Notes under the pieces: generated by a model | Database searches by the model: none | The model's input: the letters and a program-made list of their open reading frames with translations, nothing else | What the model was told of the DNA's origin: nothing | Shown here: positions 1 through 10,550 of the stretch, one piece after another | Layout of the letters: each line of letters begins with the position of its first letter | How positions within the stretch are numbered: position 1 is the first letter of the stretch | Translations under genes and position numbers: made by a program | Assembly: GCA_030248295.1 (NCBI GenBank) | Contig: JASANH010001643.1 | Location: forward strand, 248,001-312,000 | Source of the DNA: Mesodorylaimus sp. YZB2_4 | Lineage: Eukaryota > Nematoda > Enoplea > Dorylaimida > Dorylaimidae | Direction: 5' to 3' | DNA length: 64,000 nucleotides

Positions 1-142
1 CGGACAGACAAATCGTGGACACATCCAGCTTAATTTGAACTTGGTCACTCATTGCGCCAGATTCTTACAGCCTCATCGACGTCGTCGGAAAGGCGCAGTT
101 CAAGGAAACACGAAAGACGATAATGCGGTGACCCCTGCTAAA

Positions 143-316
143 ATGGAAGTTCCGCAGCGACCCGGTCAAATGGCTGATGACTTTCCATACCCGCCTTGGC
201 TATATCTGGTATTCATCGCCCTGGCCATACTCTTCTTGATCGGCTTTGTTTTTTACCTTGTCTTGAAGTACAGGCCTCGTTGGCTGCGATGTTGTGTGGC
301 TGCACCAATCAAGTGA
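143..316 (+). CDS. 3' part of a small single-pass membrane protein
   Basis: The frame ends at a stop at 316 and is followed by a polyadenylation signal AATAAA at 348-353. From the in-frame ATG at 143 it encodes 57 residues: a short polar start, one strongly hydrophobic segment (about residues 19-43, rich in L/I/F/V) and a short basic, Cys-containing tail. The frame is open further upstream, and a splice acceptor (TTCTTACAG) lies near 62-70, so this may be only the last exon of a gene starting left of the window. I do not recognise the family. What is seen is one predicted transmembrane helix with a basic C-terminal flank. Whether 143 is the true start is open. Confidence 0.4.
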   Translation: MEVPQRPGQMADDFPYPPWLYLVFIALAILFLIGFVFYLVLKYRPRWLRCCVAAPIK

Positions 317-516
317 TTCATGTTCAGGACTGTCTTATCTCGGGCACAATAAAAATTGTCTCACTGTCGCGCGCAGTGACTACTGCTTCTATTCCTTGAA
401 TCGGTCATGAAAAGAAACACAGCCTCGGATTTCTTTCAGCCTAAACACCTGGTGCAAAAGGGCCAAATGCGTGCACTCGAAGCACAATCGGTGGAATATC
501 TTTTACAAAAAAAATG

Positions 517-2932
517 CTAGCTAAAGTACGGTAACCACCCACTCCGTTTCATAAACTCCTTTACAACGCTTTTCAATTCCAAAACATCATCCACACTACC
601 ACCACCCACGTTGGCTCTCAAAGGCAAACCCTGCAATTTCGCCGCTTGTTCTTTCAGCAACGCCGTCTTTAGCAACACATAATCTTGACTCGATAACTTG
701 TGGCCGTCACATAACTGAAACGAGAACTCCCAAATATAGCCATACTTGACAGCACCATCCAAATTTCTTACCAAAGTTTCAGGACGAGAAAGGGTCGACT
801 TGGAATCAAGCGTCTGTCTCAGCCAGACGCTTTTGCCAGAACCGCATTCTGTGCCATCGATTGACATTCCTGAAATAAAAATAACACACTTTTAGAGCGA
901 TTCTAAACTGTCGCGTTGAAGTTTCAGGGACGATTCGCACTTGGTTAATCTGAGGATATCACAAGCTGTCCTACATCGCAGTGATACTTCGGTTCTAAAC
1001 ATGGGGCAAAGTCCCATACATGGTTGTGACAATTGGTTAATTCAAGGATATCCATTGGATTAACCACATCGCAGTGATACTTCGGATCTAGACATGGGGC
1101 AAGTCCCACAGAGGATTGTGACGGTGACCCTGGCTCTTACTTTTTGCCCCAATTGGTAAATCGAATTCGTCGGCTCTAAAAATTGCTAACTTAACATGTT
1201 TGTCATAAATACAAAACAGTTGTCTTACTCGTCGTCGTTTGACTGGCGATTCAAGATCAAATTTTCGCTTGCCTAAAAGCACAAGTAGGCATAGCTCATG
1301 AAAAGACTTCTAACTGGAGTACAGAAATTGCCTTCAGTCTTTTTTCACCTTCCAACGTAGTTATTCCTTCACGTCGAAAATCCTGCAATTCCTTGATTCG
1401 CTCTTTCAACGTTCGTTCTTCTTAAAAAAAAAACAATATCGCCTTAGTTATGCGTCGACATCAAATCAACGTAAAACCACAACACAGCTCACTTATGATA
1501 TCTGAGATCAGCTGCTCGTAGTCAGCGGATGGAATAAATTGAGCGCATTTCTTCAGTCGATCTTTAAGTTCTCTGAAAAAACTGTGTGTTTTTAAGTCCA
1601 TGCAAGAATCAAATATAAAAGGCGCACCTTTCCATTTTTAACTTTTTCTGTTCTGGAACAGAATAAGAATAGGAAGCTTTGGTGGTAAACGACTTTTCTT
1701 GTTTTAGGAATGCTGACACCAGGTCGTATTCCCGGGCAACTAGCTTGCGCCGCCGACGTTCAGCTACTTCCCGAACGTACATTTCAATCTGAGCGACTTT
1801 GACGGCTGAAAAGGAAAACGAAAAGAACCATTTCTTAAGGAATAAAATCGTGGAAAACTTGGCTTACCTTTGTCTAGTTCGTCATCATCTGGAAGAATCA
1901 TCAGATTCGATATCAAAGACTCGGCATCGTTATTGAATTCCTTTTCGAAATCATCTCGCTGCGGCATATAAGCTAATAAACGGAAATCATCCGAACTGAT
2001 TTTTCGTAAAGCTTCTCTCATTGGCGGAGATTGCTGATCTGAACAATAACAGTAGTCCTGACGTAGGCACACAAATAGAAACATACTTCGGCACGTACCT
2101 TTATTTACTTCTTCCGGCACTTCTTCAACAGAGACAGTTAGCGGAACCGTATGATCACGATCGTCAGGACGTTTCAAGCCGCTCAGTGACGAGCGACCCA
2201 CAACACCATGAAGGTAAAAACGATCGTAATGCTCGAGCATTTCGCGTGAACTGCGTTTCTCCCCACTATCGTTGGTTTTTACGTAATGATTGGCTATATC
2301 TTCCCTGAAAGAACAGTGCATCAAATGCTACAGGGCGAAAAATACGGGATTGGAGATGAGCTTCAGATATCGCGATCAGTAAGTTATCTGTTAAAAACGC
2401 GTATACAACCAAACTGCATTCGCGACAACGGCAGAACAACCTTACTCAAAAAGCACTTACCAATTTCCAAGGTTGAATCGTTCAATGCCATCTAGCAGGC
2501 CCAGTTCCTCCCTCACTGACCACGGATGTCCGTCACCTTCGAGTGTCGGTCCGGAAAATACGTATACGTCGTCACCAGGACCCTATAATAAAACGGAATG
2601 CAGGCCTACTAACAGTAAATCTATACCTACTGTTAATCTCGCGTTCACTCACTGTCACCACAACACTGGCAAGAAAGCGCCCCACGCGTACAGTAAGCAC
2701 TGTGCAGTCTTCTTACCTTAATATAATAACGATGCGTTCGTTTGTGAGAGCCTAGCTCTGCTCCGCATAAGAAGCAATCGATACACAGACGTAAAATTTT
2801 AGTTTTTGAAGACGATGAAGTTGAAGGTCCGTGTGTTTCATCAGACCCCGAACAGTCCGCACATTCGACGAACACCGAATCGAGTAAAGGCTCGACGCAA
2901 TTACAACAGATTATCGGTTCTGGTGTTGACAT
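517..2932 (-). CDS. ADA2: Transcriptional adaptor ADA2 (SAGA/ATAC-type HAT adaptor)
   Basis: Nine exons join in frame: 2932-2717, 2582-2461, 2304-2099, 2038-1868, 1805-1628, 1572-1493, 1420-1349, 1272-1229, 813-517, giving 461 residues, the usual ADA2 size. Domain order is canonical. Exon 1 is a ZZ zinc finger (CxxC pairs, then CIDCFLCGAELGSHKRTHRY). Exons 2-3 hold a SANT domain (WSVREELGLLDGIERFNLGNW, then EDIANHY). The central part (LAYMPQRDDFEKEFNNDAE, then AQIEMYVREV) matches the conserved ADA2 middle region. The last exon is a SWIRM domain ending in GWLPYFS. In other eukaryotes ADA2 binds GCN5-type acetyltransferases and ADA3 and stimulates nucleosomal histone acetylation in the nucleus. 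The last acceptor (at 813) has a poor pyrimidine tract and was chosen because the better-looking one at 867 breaks the frame. Family call is firm; a/b subtype is not resolved. Confidence 0.9.
941..1122. repeat. Two-copy tandem repeat (about 91 bp) in the last ADA2 intron
   Basis: Positions 941-1032 and 1033-1122 are two adjacent copies starting TTGGTTAAT and ending GATTGTGAC or GGTTGTGAC. They share a core ACATCGCAGTGATACTTCGG and ACATGGGGCAA. They lie in the ADA2 intron 814-1228 and have diverged in the middle of the unit. No coding potential is apparent. Confidence 0.8.
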
Positions 2933-4262
2933 GATTAGCTTGATCAGATTGTACGCGGATGATCAATCCGATTGTAAAAATCGATTGCCTCTGAAACGCA
3001 AAACAAAATTACTCGCTGGTCCTGTTCGGTTCGGAATATGCAAATTTTGGCTCCGCGCTGTCGATCCATTCCATGTTGACACATTTAATTCAGGTAGTAT
3101 TTTTAGGCGGAAATTCAAACTCAGCTGGATAGACTTACAACGTGAATTTCGGGTACATTTCACGTGGAACGAGGCGAAAGACTAAAGGAAAGTAGTTATC
3201 ACAGACTTATTAAGAAGATATTATGTTTGGGATTTAGTTTCCCTTTGTTTCGAAAAAACCCCTTCCCCAAGCACCCGTGCTGCTGCCTAGAGAATGCCTA
3301 GTGACCCAAGTGTTAATTTGATGATTGAATCGAGCTCGAGTGATTTAAAAGAGCTAAAGAATCATCTCACTTTCCAGCTCTTTTGAGCGCAACAAGGAAA
3401 AGAATGAGTATCTGTGCATCTTTCAACCTGGATAACGGAGCCTGCATGCTGGAAGCTCTCCGACATCTCACTCTCACGATCAGTTTGATGTTGGAAAAAG
3501 CGGACAGATCAAGGAGTCAACTTTGTGTTATCAGTCAGAAGTCAAACATCTCGTACCTGTGCTCCTTTGTGAGCGACTTACAATCCAGCTCCCTGAGTTC
3601 ATTAGTTGAATTTTTCTCCTCACTCTTCTCTCGACCACTTCACACAGGATCATGATCTTCCATTAAGTTTTTGACACCAGAGGCCCAAAAGAAGATGTAC
3701 TCGAAGGCAAAGACAGGTTTAGCAGAAGTATTCTCCTGTACCTCATCGCCTACCCAGTCACCTTGATAGCGAGTCTGTACCGTTTGGTATCCTTTATCCG
3801 CTTTCTGTGGTACGGCCTCGATTCACACGCCAGAATAGCTTAGCTCACAATCAGTTCGTTCAGAGAGCCAGACAATGGTTTGAACAGTCCACGACTTCTG
3901 GAGACAACTGGAGTGCATTACGTTTTGGGTCTGTTTTGGTAGAGTAACTGGTGGTTTCGCACGAAGACAAAGCAGCCAAGAGCCGTACCTGTGTTCAGTT
4001 ACTGCTAGTTATTCTTACAGTCTAGGAAATATAAAAAGGCGCTACATCCAAAACCCTTGTCCCTGTGATACACTGCCTAGCAGATTCTTCGAGACTTCCA
4101 ACTCTGCGGCTGCAGGTTTTACGAGTCACATCAAAACAACCAAATGCAGTACTTCTTTGCTACTAGACCATGGCAAATTCGATCGATTACCATCAAACGA
4201 GAAATCACGAGCGTTCATCGATCATCACACGCATTTTCAAAAGGGTCACCATCATCACTGGA
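2933..4262. other. Intergenic stretch, nothing firm
   Basis: This lies between the ADA2 start and the stop of the next minus-strand gene. Short open frames (for example 2931-3185 on plus) show no domain, signal peptide or splice support. A TATA-like ATATAAAAAG near 4029 has no convincing gene after it. Confidence 0.5.
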
Positions 4263-4847
4263 TCACAGTGCTTCTTCATCCGGAGGCTTCGGTGGCTCGA
4301 CTCCCTTGTCCTTGTCGGGCGAGGCTGATTTGCCTGTGGCGGCGGATTTGAGCAAGTTGATCAGTGCCTGCTCGAGCGCCGACTGAGCTCCGGCTTCGCT
4401 CGATTGTCCGCCAGTGATTGTGTCCTGAGCCCGTTTCAGGATGGCGGCCGGATCGCTGCGCGTCTTCTCGTTTTGCGGGATCCACGGCGTTGGCGGCTCC
4501 ATCTCCATGTCGGGCTTGAAAACTGGAGTCGGCAACTTGACCAAGTTGAGCGGATCAAAGTGGGCTCGTTGACGCACACGACCGAGAGTGTAACGTGCTC
4601 GACGTTCCCATTCGGACATGAAAGCCAAGACCACGATGGCGGCGATGACTCCCGACGACGGACTCTTCTGAGCCAGCCATTGCACCCCGAAGACAAAGCA
4701 TGAGAACGTGCCGAACATGATCAAACTGGGCACGTACTCACGATTCGTGATGAACGACGGACGGGCTCGAACCACGGGCTTTGGCGGAACCAAGGTGATC
4801 GATGATGGACGACTGTCGTCATCCGAATCGTCTGTGTCGGTCTTCAT
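4263..4847 (-). CDS. Unknown two-helix membrane protein, 194 aa
   Basis: This is a single-exon frame. The first ATG is at 4847 (the frame is open upstream but without ATG). Residues 1-35 are acidic/Ser-rich and then Pro/Arg-rich. Two hydrophobic stretches follow (about 39-57, with FGTFSCFVFGVQWLA, and about 65-78, VIAAIVVLAF), then a charged segment WERRARYTLGRVRQR, a Pro-rich linker, and an acidic/Pro C-terminus ending PPDEEAL. This suggests a double-spanning or hairpin membrane protein with both ends on the same side. Codon use is even and G/C-rich like neighbouring real genes, which supports coding. No family is recognised, and no signal peptide precedes the helices. Confidence 0.6.
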   Translation of the reverse strand: MKTDTDDSDDDSRPSSITLVPPKPVVRARPSFITNREYVPSLIMFGTFSCFVFGVQWLAQKSPSSGVIAAIVVLAFMSEWERRARYTLGRVRQRAHFDPLNLVKLPTPVFKPDMEMEPPTPWIPQNEKTRSDPAAILKRAQDTITGGQSSEAGAQSALEQALINLLKSAATGKSASPDKDKGVEPPKPPDEEAL

Positions 4848-5889
4848 GCTTGAGTTCACCCTACAATATGGATCTCACGGGCGAAAGCGCTTCCTCGCTG
4901 CAACTGGGGTGACACAAACGATAGTGCTGCTAGAATTTTATTCGCATAAAGCGTAAAGCCGGGCTGTAAAGTGACGTGAACTTTATGTACCATATAAGTT
5001 TAGATATGTTCCTCTGACGTATCGCACACTAAAATAACGCGTAGCAGCGGGGGGGGGGGCGGAATCACCCGGCCGATACGAGTTCTGAAACTTTGCTTAC
5101 ATTTGCAGAGGGAACTTTTAATTGATGGGTTTTTTAGTAATCAGCAAGTCTCATTTACGTCGTCTGCTCTTCCTATCCACGACCTTTTACAATGTTGGGT
5201 TCTTGTCCAAGATCCTTTAAATGTCATCGGAAGGCTGACATTTAAAGGATCTTGGATACAAACATGGTGCCGTCACCTTCAATTGTTGTACACGTGTGTC
5301 AGCTGGAGACGGAAGGTTATTTGCTTAGATCAGATGTCATAGTGTGCGTAATACCCTTTTCTGATTTACGCAACAGCCTCAGTAGGACGTCCTCTCAAAA
5401 GTGCTTCATTGCTCTTGTCTTCTCGGCTATCTAGCCAACAACAGCTGATTGACAACCCATGGTGCATGAAACTCATAAAAAACAGATCTCGTCGGGTCAA
5501 TTTTTGATTGAGTCCCGTCTCGAGTAATCTATTAAGGCGACGATTTCGCCATCTCTATTTCCCTTTCCATCACATATCATGCACAAACATCTCAACACGG
5601 TCGAGTTCATTAGGCTGTGCGAGCTGGCTTTTCTCTACGACGAGGAGGCAATTTTCAATAACGCCATCACTAACAGGTCCCGAAGTGTCTAACTAATGCC
5701 CGCCTCGTATCATCTCCTGACGCCTAATTACATTTTATAGAATTCCCCGTTTGTTAAGGCAGCCAGATTGAGTCCGCTTTTCACGCCTGCTTGAAACTAA
5801 ACCCCATCAGTAGCCCAGTCTGCTCGGCTTGCTGACTGTCATTTACGCCTCAATTTTCTCCTCTGGCCAGTTCATTGAGCAGCATAGCC
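4848..5889. other. Intergenic stretch with a perfect hairpin and a G-run
   Basis: No supported gene. It contains an 11-base G run at 5049-5059 and a perfect inverted repeat at 5206-5256 (listed separately). Several in-frame ORFs start only at non-ATG codons and look like chance frames. Confidence 0.5.
5206..5256. repeat. Perfect 21-bp inverted repeat with 9-nt loop
   Basis: Arms 5206-5226 and 5236-5256 are exact reverse complements (left arm starts TCCAAGATCC, right arm ends GGATCTTGGA) around a 9-base loop TCGGAAGGC. Transcribed, it would fold into a perfect 21-bp stem. It may be a MITE remnant, a small hairpin RNA or a chance inversion scar. Confidence 0.8.
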
Positions 5890-6168
5890 ATGCTCTCGCG
5901 AGCCCATACCCATCGTAACTTGACTGTCTTGATAGCAGCGTTGGTTCTCTGTGCATTGGCGGCCCGTACATCGGCTGCAAACATCCCCGAGGCTGATACC
6001 CTTGCCGAGGACAGTGCGTATTGGTCGAATGGTTTCCAACAAGCATTCGGCGACTCGAACCCAGGCCGCTATGAAGCGAAACGAGGAAGCCCAGGCAGCA
6101 TGCACGAACTGGACAAATGGGCTGTACTACATGGCGTGATGGAAGCTGGAAGACGACGCCGTCGCTAA
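5890..6168 (+). CDS. Neuropeptide precursor 1 (amidated peptide ending GVMEA-NH2)
   Basis: This single exon runs from the ATG at 5890 to a stop at 6168 and encodes 92 residues. It has a clear signal peptide (RNLTVLIAALVLCALAARTSA, cleavage about residue 29), an acidic spacer, a KR dibasic site (after NPGRYEA), then a 21-residue peptide beginning GSPGSMHELD and ending VLHGVMEA, a Gly amide donor and five terminal Arg. This is the standard layout of a secreted amidated neuropeptide, processed by prohormone convertase, carboxypeptidase and the amidating enzyme. The C-terminus L-x-x-V-M-x-A-amide resembles that of neuropeptide 2 (7674-8096) and, loosely, crustacean pigment-dispersing hormone (LPKVMNDA-amide). 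The precursor call is strong; the PDF-like assignment is inference. A non-ATG extension at 5875 was not used. Confidence 0.75.
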   Translation: MLSRAHTHRNLTVLIAALVLCALAARTSAANIPEADTLAEDSAYWSNGFQQAFGDSNPGRYEAKRGSPGSMHELDKWAVLHGVMEAGRRRRR

Positions 6169-7554
6169 TCGGAAGTCAGGCGGTGGTTACTTGGTGAATC
6201 AACTCCTATCAAATCTAACATACCGGTACTCGTAAAAGCGTTACAGTATGCTTTCATCGTTTTGTGCCATACGTCTTTTGACCGAATATAAAATAACTTG
6301 AGACCTGTTTTTGTGCGCTCAACCTGACCGTAGTCTCACCCTCAGCCACACATTCAGTAACAATGTGGTCACTGTAACATGACGCAACTAATATAAGGGC
6401 ACCACATACTCAAATTCAGCACATCCGAAGTAACCTGAGCACATTTCCTGCCCACAGTCACGTCCAAATTTGAGCTACTATGGCTTCGGTCGTGGGCGGA
6501 ATGCCGTGCGTCGATTGGATCAGATCAACAGGCGAGAATTCAAAAGACTGCTTCAAGTTACGTTCTCGGGTCATCTCGTACCTTTTATTTGTTTCGATCT
6601 CTAATGAAGCCAATTCATGGCTGTCCTCATTGTCTACAATCTGCCCAGAGTTCCAAAGTCCTCGAGGTACATCACTATTGTTGCACAACATCATCATTTG
6701 ATGAGCTTGTCAGTCTGTAAAGCTGGCATGACTGCTTCGATGCTTGTTCTGATCTTTTAGGAAAAGTTACCGACACCCACCGAGGCTGCTATGCTGCAAA
6801 GCAATTTCCTTCACGCAGCTCAAGCAAGCCTAATAGAGGCGGCCTCATTCCTTCGACGCTTATAAGATGGAATGAATTGCCTGTCCAGGATGGCCCCTTG
6901 TGGTAATATCATACTTTACCCAACTGCTAATGACCCAAAAGGCTCATTTCGAATTCCACTTGTACAAACACAATTCAGTTACGTCAGCCAAGCTTAGACT
7001 CGACATGAGACCAGTTCCTTCAAAACATCACAGCCCGTTCAAAAAATAGCCCAGGGTTATTGTGTCGATTTTCGCCTAAGCAAGGCGAAATGAAAGTTAG
7101 CAGAAAACTGATCGTTATGCTTCATCGCCTTCGAAGAAACCGAACTCCTTCGATGACGCTCGAAGGCCCTAAACATTACAATGTCTCCAGGTCAGTCGTG
7201 GCGTCAGATAGTTAATTAGGCGCAACTAACGAGTTCGAGCACTGCAGCGCGAGATGATGATGTTGTGCCTACGCATCCAAGCAGCGCCATCTCATTTCCT
7301 TTTTACAATCTACGATTCTCTCACGCCTCGTTGGCCTCCAATTAACCGCCCAGAGTAAAAAGTAAATAAATGCGTGAATAATAAACACATTGGGGACATG
7401 GAAGACCTCGCTGGGACGTCCGTTGAAAAGCAACCCTTGGGGCGAGAATGGGTTTCTAATATCGCTTTCTAATGAATACAGCTAAAATGACGCGCGAGCT
7501 AGAAACGCCCTCGGAGCAAAGGGATTCACGCCTGAAGACGCGGCGCCGCAGGCC
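6169..7554. other. Intergenic stretch, nothing firm
   Basis: A weak polyadenylation-like ATAAAATAA lies near 6287 for the upstream neuropeptide gene. The rest shows no supported gene, and frames on both strands around 6458-6701 are mutual shadows. The right end leads into the TATA box of neuropeptide 2. Confidence 0.5.
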
Positions 7555-7562
7555 TATATAAG
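7555..7562 (+). promoter_or_regulatory. TATA box of neuropeptide 2
   Basis: TATATAAG in a GC-rich context, about 112 bp upstream of the ATG at 7674, on the same strand. Confidence 0.7.
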
Positions 7563-7673
7563 CTCCCTTTCTAAGACGTTCTTCGATACCACGACGAGTC
7601 GGGGCCGTCATTCGCCAACAGCGAGAGGGTGAAGACCGGCAACGGGTCAAGAAATTTAGCGCTTGTAACCACG

Positions 7674-8096
7674 ATGAAAATACGATCCCTTGGTTCATTG
7701 ATCTTTTGCATGATCGTCGGAACGTGCGTGTTCGTTCGAGGTGCGCCAGTGTCTACCGAAGGTCAGAAAGCCAAGAAAGAAGCTAACGTTGATCCCTGGA
7801 ACCATGGTCACCAGGAACTGAGGTGGAACACTGAACTGAGCCCGGTCGATATCGATATACCATACAAGAGAGATAATGGCGCGTCGCCGGTCGATATCCA
7901 TTATCAGCTAAGCCCGGTCGACATCGATATTCCTTACAAGAGGAGCGTGATGGAAGACGAACAACTGGATGACCCTCCAATGGCTGTCTTCGTCCCAATC
8001 GTCCTGGAATCGAACCAACACAAGAAACGAAGCGTCGATACGACTATCGTTGACTTGAACACTCTCGAGCGCATTATGGCAGCTGGAAAACGCTAA
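7674..8096 (+). CDS. Neuropeptide precursor 2 (SPVDIDIPY repeats plus SVDTTIV...IMAA-NH2)
   Basis: The first ATG after the TATA box is 7674; the frame encodes 140 residues. The signal peptide (KIRSLGSLIFCMIVGTCVFVRG) is cleaved before APVST. Repeated internal peptides follow: LSPVDIDIPY-KR occurs twice, with a related ASPVDIHYQ between them. A linker (VMEDEQLDDPP) leads to KKR and then the terminal peptide SVDTTIVDLNTLERIMAA followed by GKR-stop, a textbook amidation and cleavage end. The 18-residue length and L-x-x-I-M-x-A-amide end resemble pigment-dispersing-factor peptides and neuropeptide 1, 1.5 kb upstream on the same strand. Secreted peptide precursor is well supported. The identity of the LSPVDIDIPY peptides is unknown to me, and the PDF link is inference. 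Confidence 0.8.
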   Translation: MKIRSLGSLIFCMIVGTCVFVRGAPVSTEGQKAKKEANVDPWNHGHQELRWNTELSPVDIDIPYKRDNGASPVDIHYQLSPVDIDIPYKRSVMEDEQLDDPPMAVFVPIVLESNQHKKRSVDTTIVDLNTLERIMAAGKR

Positions 8097-8745
8097 ACTG
8101 ATCAAACTGATATGGAAACATGATTTGCAGGTTTTGTGTCTGAGGTGCACTATGGTACGAGATGTCTGAGGTATGCCAAATGGCGATATAAAAGTCCTAA
8201 CCTGTGTTCTCCGACGTGCAATTCAGCTCAAGGCATTGGTGTTTGTGTTACGAGGCGTGAGACGAACGCTCGCTGAAATAGTGCTTATTTCCTGATGAAA
8301 CGCCTTTCCTTTGAGACCTCCGGCCCATAAGAGGATAGAAAAAGAGATAGAGTGGAAAAAATAGCCATTGGGTAATAACGTCAAACCACCCCATGTCAAT
8401 AAGTAGAGCCTACAGCAATTTCTCCAAGTTGACATGGTGCTAAAGTATTCCAGTTTAAAACTATTCGCGTGAGAAATTGGCACATTCTTGTCAGCTAATG
8501 GGAATTTAGTCATTCTTGCCTTATCCGGCCCGGCACCGCCCACGCAAATGAGCGTCTAGGAAACAGATCCATTTCTTTGCTAGTCACAAACGATAAGCAT
8601 ATGCATCGTCAAATGAAGAACCCTTACGTGAAAGACAGACCTTAGAAATCATATGCCTAACGCACTGGCTTCAAATGCCCAGGAACAGTTGAGTATGTTT
8701 CCCCAAAATTGAAAAATATCCCTTCCCACATTCACTCCATCTTGT
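8097..8745. other. Intergenic stretch between convergent genes
   Basis: Convergent 3' flanks of neuropeptide 2 (+) and the secreted protein (-). A TATA-like GATATAAAAG near 8184 has no supported gene downstream. Nothing else is seen. Confidence 0.5.
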
Positions 8746-9306
8746 CTAGTTCTTTTTGTTTTTTGGTGGAGCAGCTGGGTTGACACGCAGGTACATGTAG
8801 GCAATGTACACGGTGGCCCGGCCAGAAGCTTCGCTACGCAAGCCGACCAATCGCAATTGAGTGGGGTTGGTTAAGACTTTAAGCGGTACGTGAATCAAAT
8901 GCCATTGGGGTTTGACCACAAAACGGTGACGCACTGGCTCAACATCCTCAGCGGGTCCAGCGAAGAATACCAAGGGTGTTTCTTCGGCCTCACCTCGAAC
9001 ACGGAAGATTATCTCATCCTCCTCCTTGGCCAGATATCCTTGATCGCGAGCTTCGATGCGCCAGACGGCGTTGGTAGCCGAGAAGTTCAGTTGAGCCAGA
9101 TTTTGGACAGGGAACAAGACCACACCATATGCGCGTTGGACACCAATCGATCGATCATCCGACCACCCGTCCTCGATACGATGATCCAATCCGTTGTAGA
9201 AGAATTTCTCAGTGTCCGAAACGCGCAAACGTGAGCTGCCGGTGAATTGACGCTGGGCGGAGACGGAGGCAGCGAGAACCACGCAGATGACACCAACGAT
9301 TATCAT
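8746..9306 (-). CDS. Secreted protein of unknown family, 186 aa, beta-rich
   Basis: This single exon starts at the ATG at 9306, with a TATA box 75 bp upstream. Residues 1-17 (MIIVGVICVVLAASVSA) are a signal peptide cleaved before QRQF. The mature part has alternating hydrophobic and polar residues with many V/F/R strands: GVQRAYGVVLFPVQNL, AVWRIEARDQGYLAKEEDE, RVRGEAEETPLVFFAG, RHRFVVKPQWHLIHVPLKVL and ATVYIAYMYLRV. This pattern suggests a jelly-roll or galactose-binding-like beta sandwich. There are no cysteines in the mature chain, unusual for an extracellular protein. It ends in a short basic PPKNKKN tail. No family is recognised. Coding is supported by the signal peptide, promoter position and even codon use. 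Confidence 0.75.
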   Translation of the reverse strand: MIIVGVICVVLAASVSAQRQFTGSSRLRVSDTEKFFYNGLDHRIEDGWSDDRSIGVQRAYGVVLFPVQNLAQLNFSATNAVWRIEARDQGYLAKEEDEIIFRVRGEAEETPLVFFAGPAEDVEPVRHRFVVKPQWHLIHVPLKVLTNPTQLRLVGLRSEASGRATVYIAYMYLRVNPAAPPKNKKN

Positions 9307-9380
9307 TTTCAGAGATCTCGATTTCGAGCGGTGGAAACTGTGATTTGAAGTGCAAGTGAGAATGGAGTGCGGACAACGCT

Positions 9381-9387
9381 ATTTATA
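9381..9387 (-). promoter_or_regulatory. TATA box of the secreted protein gene
   Basis: TATAAAT on the minus strand (within CCTTTTATAAATAGCG), about 75 bp upstream of the ATG at 9306. Confidence 0.7.
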
Positions 9388-10332
9388 AAAGGCTCCGACG
9401 ACCCTAGACAGCAACAGAGCGCGGAAATGGGTTGACGGGACGATTACCCATATTTGGCAATATTTTTCAATAAATAAGACGCAAAGGAAAGTTGACAACT
9501 TGCCGGACTGTTTACTGGTCGGTGGTTGGGGGAAGACCATGTACAAGATGCCAGTCGTGTAAATTAGATTTTAAACTGGGACAGGAAAGGGCGAAAGAAA
9601 GTCTTGGCATACTGTTTTTGCCTTGGCCCCAAAACTACGTTCGAGCCCGTCGTAATATGTCCCGTTTCACACCAACCAAGTCCGGTTGGCATGGTTTCCT
9701 AATTCGTTTTCCATACTTCGGTTGGTAAGCAAATTAGGAATGGGCACGATGGATTGTAAAAACTGGACATAACAAGGAGTTCAAAGGATAAGTGGAAAAT
9801 GGCACCCCTAAAATTGCAATGCGAAACAGATATAGAAAATATATGATCCGGAACACGGAGATTGGTGCGCACTGCAACCATGGGTTTTTTGCGAGATCGC
9901 GAAGAACAAAAGGCATTATGTGTACTTGACAAGAGTATATAGATCTGCCAACCGAGCACAAATAGGAACGATCAGGTCGTCAGGTCGGTGTAATATATTT
10001 TTAGACACATGTATGCATGGATGAACGCTGACGAGCGAAGAGCAAGTAGCTGCTAGAGTGTCACAAAAGGATCGGCTAATATTGCATTGTCTGCAAAACA
10101 CGCAGCTGTTTTGTCTACTGTAGTTATAAACCTCGAACAGATGACAGTTCCTTTCTTACTCATTCTCTACACTAAGAGTAAAAAGACACGAAGTCTAGTA
10201 TGTCAATTTTAACCAGCACAGAGACATGATGCAAGCGAGCTGGCCTTACAATCAATGGTCTACTTACATGGCTACCCGTCTACTCTAATCAAATCACATG
10301 CATGATGATCGTTGAATTCAAGAATATCCTCT
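9388..10332. other. Intergenic stretch, nothing firm
   Basis: A+T-rich sequence between divergent and convergent flanks of small secreted-protein genes. No frame has a signal peptide, splice support or recognisable domain. Confidence 0.5.
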
Positions 10333-10550
10333 TCACTTCTTACCGTACCAGCCATACCCATAGCCGTAGTAGATGGGGTAGTAACCACCGTAGTAGCCAC
10401 CCCAGCCGTCCCAACCAAAATACGGCCAATATTGCGCCTAAAATAGGAGCATGCTGGACTTCGTGAAAGAACAAATTGAGACACGCTTACATCACAGGCA
10501 ATAGCCATCAAGGCAGCCAGCAGCAGCATCACGAGCATGAATTTCTCCAT
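10333..10550 (-). CDS. AQYW-family secreted peptide 1 (YGGY-type)
   Basis: Two exons: 10550-10491 (20 codons, signal peptide MEKFMLVMLLLAALMAIACD) and 10437-10333. The intron falls exactly between signal peptide and mature peptide, phase 0. The mature part is 34 residues, begins AQYWPYFGWDGWGG, is almost entirely G/Y/W/P, and ends GYGWYGKK. The terminal G-K-K is a plausible amidation signal. The composition and signal peptide resemble nematode YGGW/YGGY antimicrobial neuropeptide-like peptides (nlp-29 or caenacin class), secreted mainly by epidermis. A TATA box is at 10660-10667. It is one of four paralogues in 7.5 kb. Function (defence or cuticle) is inference from composition. Confidence 0.8.

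Noticed and set aside
2931-3185. Open frames on both strands just upstream of ADA2
   Set aside because: They mirror each other and have no domain; probably 5' flank.
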